Assembly: GCA_030142905.1 (NCBI GenBank)
Contig: JASJOG010000012.1
Span: 62,001-126,000 of the forward strand
Source: Heliopora coerulea
Lineage: Eukaryota > Cnidaria > Anthozoa > Scleralcyonacea > Helioporidae
DNA length: 64,000 nt
Direction: 5' to 3'
The notes below the pieces were generated by a model, which searched no databases, had not been told where the DNA came from, and worked only from the letters and a program-made list of their open reading frames with translations. The translations under genes and the position numbers were made by a program. Numbering within the stretch: the stretch's first letter is position 1; every line of letters starts with the position of its first letter. Positions 36,526 to 48,300 of this stretch are shown piece by piece.

Positions 36526-37123
36526 CTATTCATACAGGCAATACATAGGAACACAAGATTGGTTCAAACGCATCAAAAAATAAACAAAGAGGAAATGAAT
36601 GTTTAATCAGTGTCTGTAAATGTGATACAGAACTGCTTAATAAAACATCGGTTGTGTAGCACATTTCCAGATATTTTATTACTCAGCTCTTGATCAAAAT
36701 TGCAGACACTGTTGCTGCCTTCTGCATCGCAATTTTCACTGTAAAACTGATTTCTCTTTACTTTTTCAATCGCTTAGAAACTTTTAATAGTATTCCAAAG
36801 ATGACTTAACTCATTTTTCAGAAGAAGTCTACAAAATTTGACTCTATTCTGGATCTAGAAATGAGCAGATTAAGTTACGCCTTGTGGCGGTATACCCTGA
36901 TAAAGAATGGCCACGCACTTTGTAAAGAGTAATTAACGGCCAATGAATGCGCGTATTTTTAAAAATGGTCTTGTAATTTATTTTCAAAAGCAGCAGGGAT
37001 GATTTTCAGTGCGTGGAAAAAAATTAAGTTACTGTATTTTATTATAATCGGGCGACTGATTGTACATGCTAGAAGTATTAACGAAAAATGTTGAGGTCAA
37101 AATGCTCTTATTGGGGTTAAGTC

Positions 37124-37160
<37 letters not shown>
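37124..37160. repeat. (AAT)n microsatellite, copy C
   Basis: Shortest counterpart of 2083-2154. Confidence 0.95.
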
Positions 37161-37161
<1 letters not shown>

Positions 37162-37664
37162 GCTGTCCTTCGTTGCCAAAGATGACTGTCTTGTGTTTGA
37201 GTTGAGGCCTATCCCAATTCTCGAAACAAGACGCCTTGCACAGTTCCAAAGGCAGTTGGTGTTGTGCCTCCACCAGACTGCCTCTTTGGTTCTCAACGCC
37301 TGATACAATGTGGTGCACAGGAGTGCAACGAACATTGTTGACGAGGAGATCGCCCCGCAGTAGCAACTCACTTGCTGGTTGATGCCATCCGTTGGCCTCA
37401 GTTGAGGCTCCTCCGCAATCCATCTGGTGTTCATGCCATTGGTTCTAGGATGAGCTCTTCTGCCGCTTGCACCACCAGACATACTGCTGCCGATGTCTGG
37501 ACCTGTATCCCCAGGTAGAGAGGCACGAGGGTACTATCACTTGCCCAAAGTGAACCCTCAGACTAGTGGAGGGAATGAGTCGTCTTACTTCTCCATTCTA
37601 GACCGACTCTAAGCAAGGTCTAGCCACTGCCCAAGGGCTTAAGTCTAGTTCGTAGATAAACTGG
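37161..37664 (-). mobile_element. Unidentified retroposon-like segment, copy C
   Basis: Counterpart of 2155-2660. Confidence 0.35.
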
Positions 37665-38051
37665 AGTCAAACTGAAACGTCACTGTCGTTACAGTAACCA
37701 CTAAAATGACCATTCTATGCAATAGTCCTTCATGACAAGGTTTTGTAACCTACGACATTCAGTTTTATTCTCCACCACAACATCATGCACGTTTTTTGGG
37801 TTTAAGTTACACATTCAATAACGAAACGTGAAGACTAAACCTAGAAAACTTTAAGAAGAGATAAACTGTGGAAGAACGCACCGCTGCACCTCAACAGAAC
37901 ACACCGTCACAGCATATCTGGGAACAAACTGGGACTACAATGGAGTTTACATAATAAGAGACGATAAACATCGACCCAGATAATACACCTTTCGTTGTTT
38001 ATTACCAGAAAATATATTCTCATTAATGCAAAAATACATATTAATATTGCA

Positions 38052-39871
38052 TAGTCAGCAAAAAATGATTCTGCTGAGTCAGCAAAAAATGATTCTGCTG
38101 AGTCAGCAAAAAATGATTCTGCTGAGTCAGCAAAAAATGATTCTGCTGAGTCAGCAAAAAGTGATTCTGCTGAGTCAGCAAAAAGTGATTCTGCTGAGTC
38201 AGCAAAAAGTGATTCTGCTGAGTCAGCAAAAAGTGATTCTGCTGAGTCAGCAAAAAGTGATTCTGCTGAGTCAGCAAAAAGTGATTCTGCTGAGTCAGCA
38301 AAAAGTGATTCTGCTGAGTCAGCAAAAAGTGATTCTGCTGAGTCAGCAAAAAGTGATTCTGCTGAGTCAGCAAAAAGTGATTCTGCTGAGTCAGCAAAAA
38401 GTGATTCTGCTGAGTCAGCAAAAAGTGATTCTGCTGAGTCAGCAAAAAGTGATTCTGCTGAGTCAGCAAAAAGTGATTCTGCTGAGTCAGCAAAAAGTGA
38501 TTCTGCTGAGTCAGCAAAAAGTGATTCTGCTGAGTCAGCAAAAAGTGATTCTGCTGAGTCAGCAAAAAGTGATTCTGCTGAGTCAGCAAAAAGTGATTCT
38601 GCTGAGTCAGCAAAAAGTGATTCTGCTGAGTCAGCAAAAAGTGATTCTGCTGAGTCAGCAAAAAGTGATTCTGCTGAGTCAGCAAAAAGTGATTCTGCTG
38701 AGTCAGCAAAAAGTGATTCTGCTGAGTCAGCAAAAAGTGATTCTGCTGAGTCAGCAAAAAGTGATTCTGCTGAGTCAGCAAAAAGTGATTCTGCTGAGTC
38801 AGCAAAAAGTGATTCTGCTGAGTCAGCAAAAAGTGATTCTGCTGAGTCAGCAAAAAGTGATTCTGCTGAGTCAGCAAAAAGTGATTCTGCTGAGTCAGCA
38901 AAAAGTGATTCTGCTGAGTCAGCAAAAAGTGATTCTGCTGAGTCAGCAAAAAGTGATTCTGCTGAGTCAGCAAAAAGTGATTCTGCTGAGTCAGCAAAAA
39001 GTGATTCTGCTGAGTCAGCAAAAAGTGATTCTGCTGAGTCAGCAAAAAGTGATTCTGCTGAGTCAGCAAAAAGTGATTCTGCTGAGTCAGCAAAAAGTGA
39101 TTCTGCTGAGTCAGCAAAAAGTGATTCTGCTGAGTCAGCAAAAAGTGATTCTGCTGAGTCAGCAAAAAGTGATTCTGCTGAGTCAGCAAAAAGTGATTCT
39201 GCTGAGTCAGCAAAAAATGATTCTGCTGAGTCAGCAAAAAATGATTCTGCTGAGTCAGCAAAAAATGATTCTGCTGAGTCAGCAAAAAATGATTCTGCTG
39301 AGTCAGCAAAAAATGATTCTGCTGAGTCAGCAAAAAATGATTCTGCTGAGTCAGCAAAAAATGATTCTGCTGAGTCAGCAAAAAATGATTCTGCTGAGTC
39401 AGCAAAAAATGATTCTGCTGAGTCAGCAAAAAATGATTCTGCTGAGTCAGCAAAAAATGATTCTGCTGAGTCAGCAAAAAATGATTCTGCTGAGTCAGCA
39501 AAAAATGATTCTGCTGAGTCAGCAAAAAATGATTCTGCTGAGTCAGCAAAAAATGATTCTGCTGAGTCAGCAAAAAATGATTCTGCTGAGTCAGCAAAAA
39601 ATGATTCTGCTGAGTCAGCAAAAAATGATTCTGCTGAGTCAGCAAAAAATGATTCTGCTGAGTCAGCAAAAAATGATTCTGCTGAGTCAGCAAAAAATGA
39701 TTCTGCTGAGTCAGCAAAAAATGATTCTGCTGAGTCAGCAAAAAATGATTCTGCTGAGTCAGCAAAAAATGATTCTGCTGAGTCAGCAAAAAATGATTCT
39801 GCTGAGTCAGCAAAAAATGATTCTGCTGAGTCAGCAAAAAATAATTCTGCTGAGTCAGCAAAAAATGATAC
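38052..39871. repeat. 24-bp T-MARE minisatellite, copy C (75 units)
   Basis: There are 75 units plus a partial one. A central block of about 44 consecutive units (38148-39203) reads AAAAAGTGATTC, flanked by units with AAAAAATGATTC. The palindrome TGCTGAGTCAGCA is unchanged in both types. The array ends abruptly in GATACACATAGG, joining to the sequence that in copy A starts near 5846. Confidence 0.97.
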
Positions 39872-40176
39872 ACATAGGTAAACTGAGAACTTGAAGATAC
39901 CAGTAAGAAATAGCAAGGAGTGACGAAAAGGCACAAGAAAGATGGTGAGAAATGAAGCCATGAAAGAGCTTGAGGAAGGAAAAAGAAGTAGGAAGAGTGA
40001 GGAGGAAGGAGAAAGGAAGAGGTAGAAGGTAGGGGAGGAAAAATTTTTAAAAATTGCGCTATATATTTTAATGACCTACTTATCATTTTATTTTGGAGTA
40101 GAGTTGGGTTTTTTTAACACAAATCGAGACTTTCGAAAATTTTATTGGGTAATGGTATCCATTATCCAAGACACAG
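39868..40176. repeat. Internal repeat S2, copy C, left part deleted
   Basis: Only the portion equivalent to 5848-6150 remains, fused directly to the minisatellite. Confidence 0.8.
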
Positions 40177-40774
40177 AATCCTTTTCAATTGCATAATTCA
40201 GTATAAGATAAAAACAATTTTATTTTTGTCAATTTTTCATTCGTACCGAATCATCTTTACACAAAAACAGACGTTACAGAAATTTACACGAGAAATGACG
40301 GTGATAAATCATTACAAAGTATCAAGTTTGAATTTGATGTATAGAGAACAATACATGGGCGTTTGGATACATGGAACTTATTTTTCAGTGTTCAGTTTAA
40401 TCTATTAGTTTGTATACCAATCAGAGTTTACCCAACCTCTCCGAGTATTTGCATCAGGCTACATAAACACAAGGTAATTATGGAAAAGTGAATCATTGAA
40501 AAATTGTCAACTCCTTACTTACCTTGAGACCACTGTTCAGCTCAGGCCTAGCACTTCCTATATAAACACAACAAAACAGTTCCTATTTCTTTTACAAAAT
40601 AAGCAAAGAACTAAGCAATAATCATTGTTAATAACGAAATTTTTTCTCAGTATCAAATGGTAATTTCTCCTTATTGGTTCGCAAACAAATCGGAGCTTCC
40701 CAACCGCAGCAAGAACACGTTCTGGCATCAAGCGGCGCATATGATGTCATGACCGTGTTTCCATAGCCTGATAT

Positions 40775-41326
40775 TGTTACGTGACAGTCGTCACGCGCCG
40801 AGAACATTCTCGAACATTCGAATTTCCTATAGTATTTACTTAGTCATACCGCTTATTCATACTGAGATTGTAATTTTGCTGACTCATGCTGATGTAAGTA
40901 CTTTTTAGGTTACTTGAGTCATGAACATTGTCATGCTTTTTAGGTTACTTGAGTCATGAGCATTTTCATGACTGTTTGTAAAAATAGTATATTAGGTCAT
41001 TTTAAGAAATGACGTAAGTTGACGTCATAGTTTACGGACAGCCTATATAAGCGCGACTCGCTCCGGCCCTCGGTCTGTTATTGTGTGTTGTTTCATGTTG
41101 ATATGTGCTCAAGATCGTTACCTGAATACAAGAAGTTAACAGTTGGTTGGAACGCTTTGCTGCTGGAACCTTTTATCATCTTTCACCGTTGGGTCGTCAG
41201 AGTCGCAAGCTTAAAAGTGTCGAGACGACAGATAAGCCTTGAACATTTTTAGTTATTTTCTTAACTTTTTAGTTTCTTTTCGCGTTTGTGAATAAATCTT
41301 TTCGTTTCTTGTTACACGTCAGTAAC
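40775..41326 (+). mobile_element. Solo LTR, copy C
   Basis: Same 552-bp element as 6749-7300, with the same GATAT flanks. Confidence 0.65.
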
Positions 41327-42169
41327 GATATAAACACGGTAACTGACCAATCATTGCGTGCGTAGTAAGTAATTTAATTTATAAAAAGTTATAGTATTAT
41401 AGCAAGGACATAATAGTGAAGCAATCTGGGTTTTCATGTTCAGTAAAGAGCTAGAGTATATCAGGTCAAGGCAACAGTATGGGTTTTATCTCTGACTGTT
41501 ATTAACATCCCTCACAGGAGATCAAAGTTAATGAAGTGAGGGACATTATCAACGTGATAAGATGCAGTTAGCATCTCGACATCCGAGAGTTACAACGAGC
41601 TCTGAATTAAATATGCGATAATACGCAATCATCTATTGAAGGGTGCTAAGAGTTAGACGCGCGGTCTCGCACAGTCATTTATATTGGGGTGGCAAGTACA
41701 GCGACAGTCTCGGATGGGTACACACTTAAACACACCAAATAAAACTTTACCTCTCAATTTGTCTTTCAGATAAGGAATTTAAACGGCTTTCATTTCGAAT
41801 TTAGACTTTTGCCAATGAGTCGTAAGGGTACCGGACCAATGGTCGAAGCGAGAAGGTTCCGCAGGCGGGTCACTTCAACCTTCCAAAGAATTTTTTTTGA
41901 AATGGCAACTCTGATCTAGCGAGAAACAAGTAAATAGTTAAATACAAGTAAGCAACCCCGTCACTTATCTTCAATGATTATCTGCAATTGCTCGTTTTGT
42001 TTACACGGATCAGATGAGAGAAAAAAAATTAAAATAATTGTTTGCCTCTTCCATTGACTTTCTATCAGAAAAAACTCTCAAAATTGTACACTATAGGGAA
42101 CGCATTTCATCCACTGGTTCCGAAAAAGATTGCATTCGACTCCATCATTTGGGAATAATTCATGTATTC

Positions 42170-42355
42170 ATTCATTCATTCATTCATTCCTTCTTTCACT
42201 AATTTATTTATTTATTGGTTTATTGATTTATATATTCATTAATTAATTTTTTTATTTATTCATGTATCTAGATACATATATTTATTTATTCATTCATTCA
42301 TTCATTCATTTATCTATGTATTTATTTATTTACTATTTATTATTTACGTTTTACT
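42170..42355. repeat. Tetranucleotide microsatellite, copy C
   Basis: Counterpart with a shorter first ATTC run and a second ATTC run near 42290. Confidence 0.9.
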
Positions 42356-42612
42356 GACTTGCCTACTCTTTTTCTTACTTATTTACTTAAGTGCTACTTA
42401 CTTTCTTAATGGCTTATTCATTGGTTCGTTTATTTACACGTAGACGTCACTTTGAAATCATTGCATAATATGCTGACACTTCCTTTTAATGATAGAATAT
42501 TATATCAAATACAACAAAATTAATCCAATAATCATAGTTGTAAAAGTGCCGGCTACGTAACTGACACTAAATTTATCTTACTTACCAACCTCACCATAGT
42601 TTACTATCTGTA

Positions 42613-44292
42613 CTACGTACTAATGCTGTTAGTGATAAAGTCTGGTAGAAGATAAGGATAAGGTAAATGTCCACTTCTCGATCGTATAGCGTTTGCAAAA
42701 GCCAGTTTCTTGGTTATTTCTACGAAATCGTTCGCAAAGAAATCCCGCACTAGTTTCCTGGCTTTGCAGTCCTGAAGTTTTGGTCCGTAGTCGAACAGTT
42801 TGTCCAAATGCGACGATGCAATGTTCGAGAAAAATTCAACTTGATCCTGGCAAAGACGACCAAACAAAATTTGCCCAATAAACGTGATTTGGAAACGAAA
42901 CAACTTATAAAAGAAATAAAACACTCTGCTTTTCTCTATCCTGGAAGAAAGAAAGAAAAGACTGTGCCGCAATCTACTACTTGACGATATGGCAGAAAAC
43001 ATATATAGTACACAACACTCCATCAACCATAGCATACTATAACATACCACACCGCACCGTGCCATACTATGCAATACCACACCGTACGATGTAATATCAC
43101 TATGTCATGTCATACCATACCATAACATTCTAGAAAATAACACTTAGCAACACTACCATACCACACAAGAAACAGCATAGCATTACCTATGTATAATATC
43201 ATGCTATGCTATACCACTCCATAACACAACTGGTCATCAGGTATCATGCAGTAGCAAATGGCACGTAATATCATGCCAGATCACACTAAACTTCCCATAT
43301 CACTCAACATACTGTCCACGCCACCATACAATCTGCAACCCTTAGAACCACTACCCCTATCGAGAAATGTCCAAAGACCATGCAATGTAGAGCACAACAC
43401 AACGACATTAATTTCACGGCTACAATTAAAATACACTAGTAAAACTTACCAGAGCCTTGACTTTATTGCCCAACGTTAAATTTGAGAAGACATCATTATT
43501 TTCGTCATCAGCAAAGAGCCGAAATGGCGCGTTGGGTATAAATCCTCCATACTCCATCTGGGGATATGTTACAGCGGCGTGATGACCAGTGGCTAACCAA
43601 ATTAATCTCAAGAGAACTGTTTTCAAGCTTCTCCGGTCTTTTAACTCGTTTGGAAAATTTCTGACCTGAAATTTTCAAACAAGAAAAGTTAATCGAAGTC
43701 TAAACACGCTCTTTTTCTCTTTTTTACCTTTTCCGTTCATCATTCTTTGATTCTTGCATTCTTGCCTTCTCACCCTCCCGACCACGCTTTCTTTTCGCAC
43801 CCTTTCCATTTCCTTCTTTTCTTTTTGATTCCTTTCTATTCTATTTCTTTCCTTCATTCTTTCTCCTTCTGCCATATTCCTTCCTTCCTAATTCCCCTTC
43901 TTTCCCAGCATCCATATTTTTTGCCTTCACTTCCATCATGTCAACAACTTTTCCTTTTCTTTGCAATTTTACTTACCATTCCCCTCGAGGACGCACTCTG
44001 GTTTCCATCACTAGACACCAAATCCACCCACTGTTGCAGTTCACTATCTGTTTGAACTTTAGAATCATCGTGATAATACCTATCATAAGCCAGAATACAA
44101 AATAAAAAAAGAAATATTTTTCATATTAAACCTCTGCAGTTTCAAAAAACCTTAACTAGAACTTACTAGAACTTTCACTACTTACAAATCCACGAAACTA
44201 TCAACCAATTTCCTAATACCCCCAAAAATCAATCTGCCATCGTCTCGATAAGGATAATAAGGAAGGACGGAACTGTCATTTACACCTCGTTT
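42613..44292 (-). CDS. Lipoxygenase-like gene, last four exons, copy C (truncated)
   Basis: Exons 44292-44186, 44079-43977, 43665-43450 and 42903-42613 are open with intact GT-AG borders; the YRDD Arg codon and the CAG acceptor lost in copy B are present here. The two exons further 5' are missing because the duplicated segment ends in the TATAG tract at 45129. What remains cannot make even the C-terminal half of the domain unless new upstream exons are used. Confidence 0.75.
42990..43263. repeat. Degenerate pentanucleotide tract, copy C
   Basis: Counterpart of 8985-9260. Confidence 0.55.
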
Positions 44293-44659
44293 CTACGGCA
44301 AAAAGAGGAATTTATTTTTTCTTCATCTTTTGTCCGACGACCAACGATGATTAAGTGAAAGCCAACACACGAGGCATTCTAGAACACAGCATACAATACA
44401 GCGTGATACAACGCAGTGCATCGCGACACTAATATTGTATTAGTATGTTGATAATAATAATAATAATAATAACAATGACAGTAACAACAAAAATAAAAAT
44501 AACGATAACAACAATAATAATAATAATAATAATAATAACACTAATGATAATAATCATAATTACAATTATATCTAACTATTAAATTATCTAGTGAGCTGAT
44601 GACTAACGACGACAAACGGGAATGAACTATTATGTCACTGAAATTGTGAGTGAATAGTC

Positions 44660-45129
44660 TTACTATTCTCTAGAAAAATAATGTATAATAGTGTAGCACA
44701 GCCTGTTATAGAGAAGTGTAACGGCATCGTATGGTATAGCACAGCGTAGTATAGCATAGCATGAAAATGGTATCCCTTACTACAGTATAATGTAATGTAT
44801 CGTATTGTATAGTATAGTGTAGCATTGCATTGCATAGTATAGTATAGCATTGCATAGTATAGTATAGTATAGCATAGCATTGCATAGTATAGTATGATAT
44901 AGAATGGTATAGCATAGTATAGTATAGTATGGTATAGAATAATATAGTACAGTTTAGTACAGTGTAGTATAGTACAGTATAGTATAGTATAGTACAGTAT
45001 AGTATAGTACAGTATGGTGTAGTATAGTATAGTATATAGTATGGTATTGTATAATATAGTATAGTATAATATAGTATAGTACAGTATAGTATAGTGTAGT
45101 ATAGTATAGTATAGAATAGTATAGTATAT
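44660..45129. repeat. (TATAG)n microsatellite, copy C, truncated
   Basis: Counterpart of 10655-11205. The duplicated segment stops inside it, where AGTATATAAAAACG leads into the 187-bp satellite. Confidence 0.9.
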
Positions 45130-45575
45130 AAAAACGAAAAACCACATGGGCCATGTGGTCCCCCTTTGCAAAACGAGGTTTTGCCAACTTTTCCAAACTT
45201 CTTTAATCTGGTCAGCAAAGGCTAGAGGCTCCCGAATCTTGCTGTTTGCCGTTGATTGCGATCGTTTAGCACTCGATTTCCACCAGATATGCACACTTGA
45301 AAATTCGGCCCACTAGCAAAGGGGGGACCACATGGGCCATGTGGTCCCCCCTTTGCAAAACGAGGTTTTGCCAACTTTTCCAAACTTCTTTAATCTGGTC
45401 AGCAAAGGCTAGACGCTCCCGAATCTTGCTGTTTGCCGTTGATTGCGATCGTTTAGCACTCGATTTCCACCAGATATCCACACTTGAAAATTCGGCTCAG
45501 AAGCAAAGGGGGGACCACATGGGCCATGTGGTCCCCCCTTTGCAAAACAAGGTTTTGCCAACTTTCCCAAACTTC
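45130..45575. repeat. 187-bp satellite, cluster 1 (about 2.4 units)
   Basis: CTTTGCAAAACGAGG recurs at about 45164, 45351 and, as CTTTGCAAAACAAGG, 45538, a period of 187 bp. Each unit boundary carries a near-perfect palindrome, GGGGACCACATG followed by CATGTGGTCCCC. Related, more diverged units occur at 48140-48300 and 49220-49975. Confidence 0.9.
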
Positions 45576-45863
45576 CTTCTCACAGATGACCAAGGTAACT
45601 TTAATCAGATAATTACATGGCGCTGTTGTCGAACTCTAATCTGCACCACCCCGGTAGTCTGTACCACCCCAACTGATAACCATTAACAACTTTCTAACCA
45701 ACATTTCCACCTTTGCAGCTGTGCAAAGATGACTGACTGAAGTGTTTGAGACGCATTCCCTCGATGCCGATCTTGATATTGACCTAACAAAATTTACCGA
45801 GGTCCCATCAAGTCTTTCCTGAACAAATTTTCTAGTTACACCACTGTCGAGAGTTTGCTTTAC
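45576..45863. other. Non-coding stretch before the SIAE exon
   Basis: Further SIAE exons would be expected here or at lower coordinates, but none was found. A short plus-strand frame at about 45735-45822 following a good acceptor was noticed but not recognised. Confidence 0.4.
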
Positions 45864-46024
45864 CTGGCGTAATTAAAGAGAGGTATACTTCCCCAGCAGC
45901 AGTTAGCTCTACTTCCAGTCCAACTTCACCAAACCCCCAGATCGTTGCGCGGCGTGGAGCTTGCTGCAGAACCATATGATTTCCATAGGTATTGGCAAAA
46001 CGAAACCCGGGCCCACCTTCGGAA
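45864..46024 (-). CDS. SIAE: Sialate O-acetylesterase, single N-terminal exon (orphan)
   Basis: On the minus strand a frame reads GFRFANTYGNHMVLQQAP and then RRATIWGFGEVGLEVEL. This matches the start of the mature sialate O-acetylesterase, the secreted or lysosomal enzyme that removes O-acetyl groups from sialic acids. The donor is CCAG followed by GTAAAG at 45863. The 5' border is most likely the acceptor at 46025, after a long pyrimidine-rich run. The frame also stays open to 46116 with a hydrophobic stretch KCFCFLIFSVFILGSS that could be a signal peptide, but no ATG starts it. Exons with the catalytic GQSNM motif are not present in the expected place, so the gene is a fragment, or its continuation was displaced by the duplicated block. 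Confidence 0.75.
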
Positions 46025-46450
46025 CTGCCGAGAATAAACACGGAAAAAATTAAGAAACAAAAACACTTTGTGCACTGGATTTTCTCTGCGATGTGATGAC
46101 ACAGCAAACAAACCACGACTAGTCACATGTTTAAGATCGTCAACTATATTAATACCATCGAATACTGTGCCCAAAAGGCTAACTTCGGATAAAAATTTTA
46201 CAATCCAAATTAAAAAGTCACAACACAAAAAATGTCACAACGCAAACAAACCACGCGGGATGTCCACGAGCATTCTACCATTTTGAATTTAACACTGTTT
46301 CACTCTAAACAAAGGCCAAAGAGTTATGGCTTATGACATTGGTTGCAATATTATTTTCAACTAGCATTCGAGAATAAAGTAACCTTGGACTATCTTCACT
46401 CTCAATGCAGTATCCCAGTAAGTTCCCCGACATTTTCGAGGCCAGGAATC
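46025..46450. other. Upstream of the SIAE exon, nothing recognised
   Basis: AT-rich sequence. A first exon or promoter of the SIAE fragment could lie here but neither can be identified. Confidence 0.35.
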
Positions 46451-46451
46451 A

Positions 46452-46700
46452 AAACCGGATACGCCAGGATGGCATCGAATAAATCGGATACACCAGGATG
46501 ACACCGGTTAGGTCGGATACACCAGGATGACATCGGTTAGATCGGTAACGCCAGGATGACATCGCTAAGATCGGATACACCAAGATGACATTAGTTAGAT
46601 CGGATATACCAGGATGACAATGGATAAATCGGATAAACGAGGATGACGCCAGTTAAATCGGGTACTTCAGGATGAGACAGGATGTTCCAGGATTACAATT
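46452..46700. repeat. 29-bp degenerate minisatellite
   Basis: CGGATACACCAGGATGAC recurs with a 29-bp period (for example 46514, 46543, 46572) for about eight diverged units, decaying at both ends. Confidence 0.85.
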
Positions 46701-46744
46701 TATATTAAAGGTGAGAATCACATATGCCAAGGATGATAATTTAT

Positions 46745-47180
46745 TAATTCATTCAACTAGTTTTAACTGTTCTTGTATGCCTGCCTTGTGATATGGGAGA
46801 ACTGTATTTCACTGCTTTTTTTAAATAATCCCTACGGTGACTCATATTTTTAATGTCATCAGTGAGCCGTGGCTTGTATTTAGTTTCCCTTTTTTTTAGT
46901 TCTAATAGGTGAATGGATATCGGCAATCTTTAAGAAAGTCTCTCTCCAATAGATCCAAGCTGTGTTAGGATTAGTGTGATGAAATAAATCATTAAATGAA
47001 TGTTTTAGATCATTTCGAAAGTGAATTGCACCAAAATTTTCAAATTGTCTCTTTTTGACTAATTTAGAGGTTTTTTTCAGAATACGTGCTTTACGACATA
47101 TATAAATAAGACTATGAGCGCTAATCCCGACATGCATAACTCCTGAATCAATGGTTTTACTGTCATCTAAATTCATTAAT
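46745..47180 (-). mobile_element. LINE endonuclease-region fragment
   Basis: The minus-strand frame 47176-46880 contains TIDSGVMHVGISAHSLIYIC and WIYWRETFLKIADIHSPIRT. These match the end of the APE-type endonuclease and the following linker of CR1/L2-like LINE ORF2. The usual catalytic SDHS is SAHS here. Similarity continues in another frame (KPRLTDDIKNMSHRRDYLKK) to about 46760, so at least one frameshift is present. Confidence 0.7.
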
Positions 47181-47344
47181 ATTAAATCAATTAAGCTTTA
47201 CAACGGCGTCATCATTCTATAGTATTTGGATCGTAATTTTGACTGGAAAATACCTTTGGTTAGTCAAAACTTTTTCATCTCTCATATTATAGCACTTCCT
47301 AAGAGCATCTGGAGATGACCAGGCTTCAGTAGGAGCACCACCCC

Positions 47345-48122
47345 AGGTTGATGCAACCAGTCTCTTGGAGTATTTACTTACTTTACTTAAACTTATTTTT
47401 GTACGGTGGCCTATTCAGTTTCCTGTTTTTCAAAGGGCCGTGCATTACTTAACAACATATAATACATTATTAACTAATAGCTATTTACATATAAAACCTA
47501 TTACTAAGTTTATTAATAATATGTACAATCGACAGAAAACATTAATATTATAACAAGCCTATTGCCTAACATGGATTATATATATATATGGTCATCTATT
47601 AAGTTTGTAAAGCTATTTAAGGAGAGAGTATTGAAATTGTTGATTATATTAAGAGGTAGACTATTCCACAAGTTTGAGGCACAATATATGAATGTGCATT
47701 TTAAGAAATTTGTTTTAGGCTTTGGTAACTAAAGGTTTTTATCATTACTTCTCACTCCATAGACGTTACTTTGGAGAATTGTAAAGTGATCTACTATATA
47801 TTTTGGTGCCAAACCTCCTATAGCTTTAAATGTCAAAATAAGTTCTTGTTTTTTTAAATTTGTTTCAAGTGGTTTCCAATAAAGATTTTGGAAAATTTCC
47901 GATGATCTAATACCATAGCTTGCTACCGTTATCACACGTGCAGCCCTTTTTTGAAGTTTACAGAGCTTATTTATGTTTATTGCAGTGCCATCAAGCCATA
48001 CATTGGAGCAATATATGAAATGAGGTAAAACTAAAGTATTATACATTTTTATCAACATTTCCTGAGTAACAAATTCTTTTGCTCTCTTTAAAAGAGCTAT
48101 ATTACTTGAAATTCTTTTAGAT
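47345..48122 (-). mobile_element. LINE 3' fragment: end of reverse transcriptase plus 3' UTR
   Basis: The minus-strand frame from about 48120 to 47729 contains MYNTLVLPHFIYCSNVW, KLQKRAARVITVASYGIRSS and LAPKYIVDHF, the typical C-terminal region of LINE ORF2. Non-coding sequence then extends to about 47345 and shares words with 13466-13600. It lies 5' of the endonuclease fragment on the same strand, the reverse of their order in ORF2, so the two come from separate insertions or a rearrangement. Confidence 0.75.
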
Positions 48123-48139
48123 TAAGCATCTATATACTC

Positions 48140-48300
48140 TTTGGTTTTTGGTCAGCACAGACTAGAGGCTCCCAAATCTTGCTCTTTGGCTTTGATTCCG
48201 ATTGTTTGGCAATCGATTGGCACGAGATATCCATACTTGGAAATTCGGCCCAATAGCAATGGGGAACCATATGAGCCATGTGGTGCCCCGTTTTACTTAG
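48140..48300. repeat. 187-bp satellite, isolated partial unit
   Basis: Contains CTAGAGGCTCCCAAATCTTG, GGAAATTCGGCCCAATAGC and a decayed CCATGTGGTGCCCC boundary. Confidence 0.8.

Larger units (their letters stand above)
35042..45129. repeat. Tandem segmental duplication, copy C, truncated
   Basis: Collinear with A and B up to the TATAG microsatellite, where it stops at about 45129 and passes directly into a 187-bp satellite. About 1.03 kb between the minisatellite and the start of the AG-rich part of S2 is missing, so the array joins directly to the sequence found at 5848 in A. The right-hand exons of the lipoxygenase-like gene and both foldback elements are absent. Confidence 0.9.
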
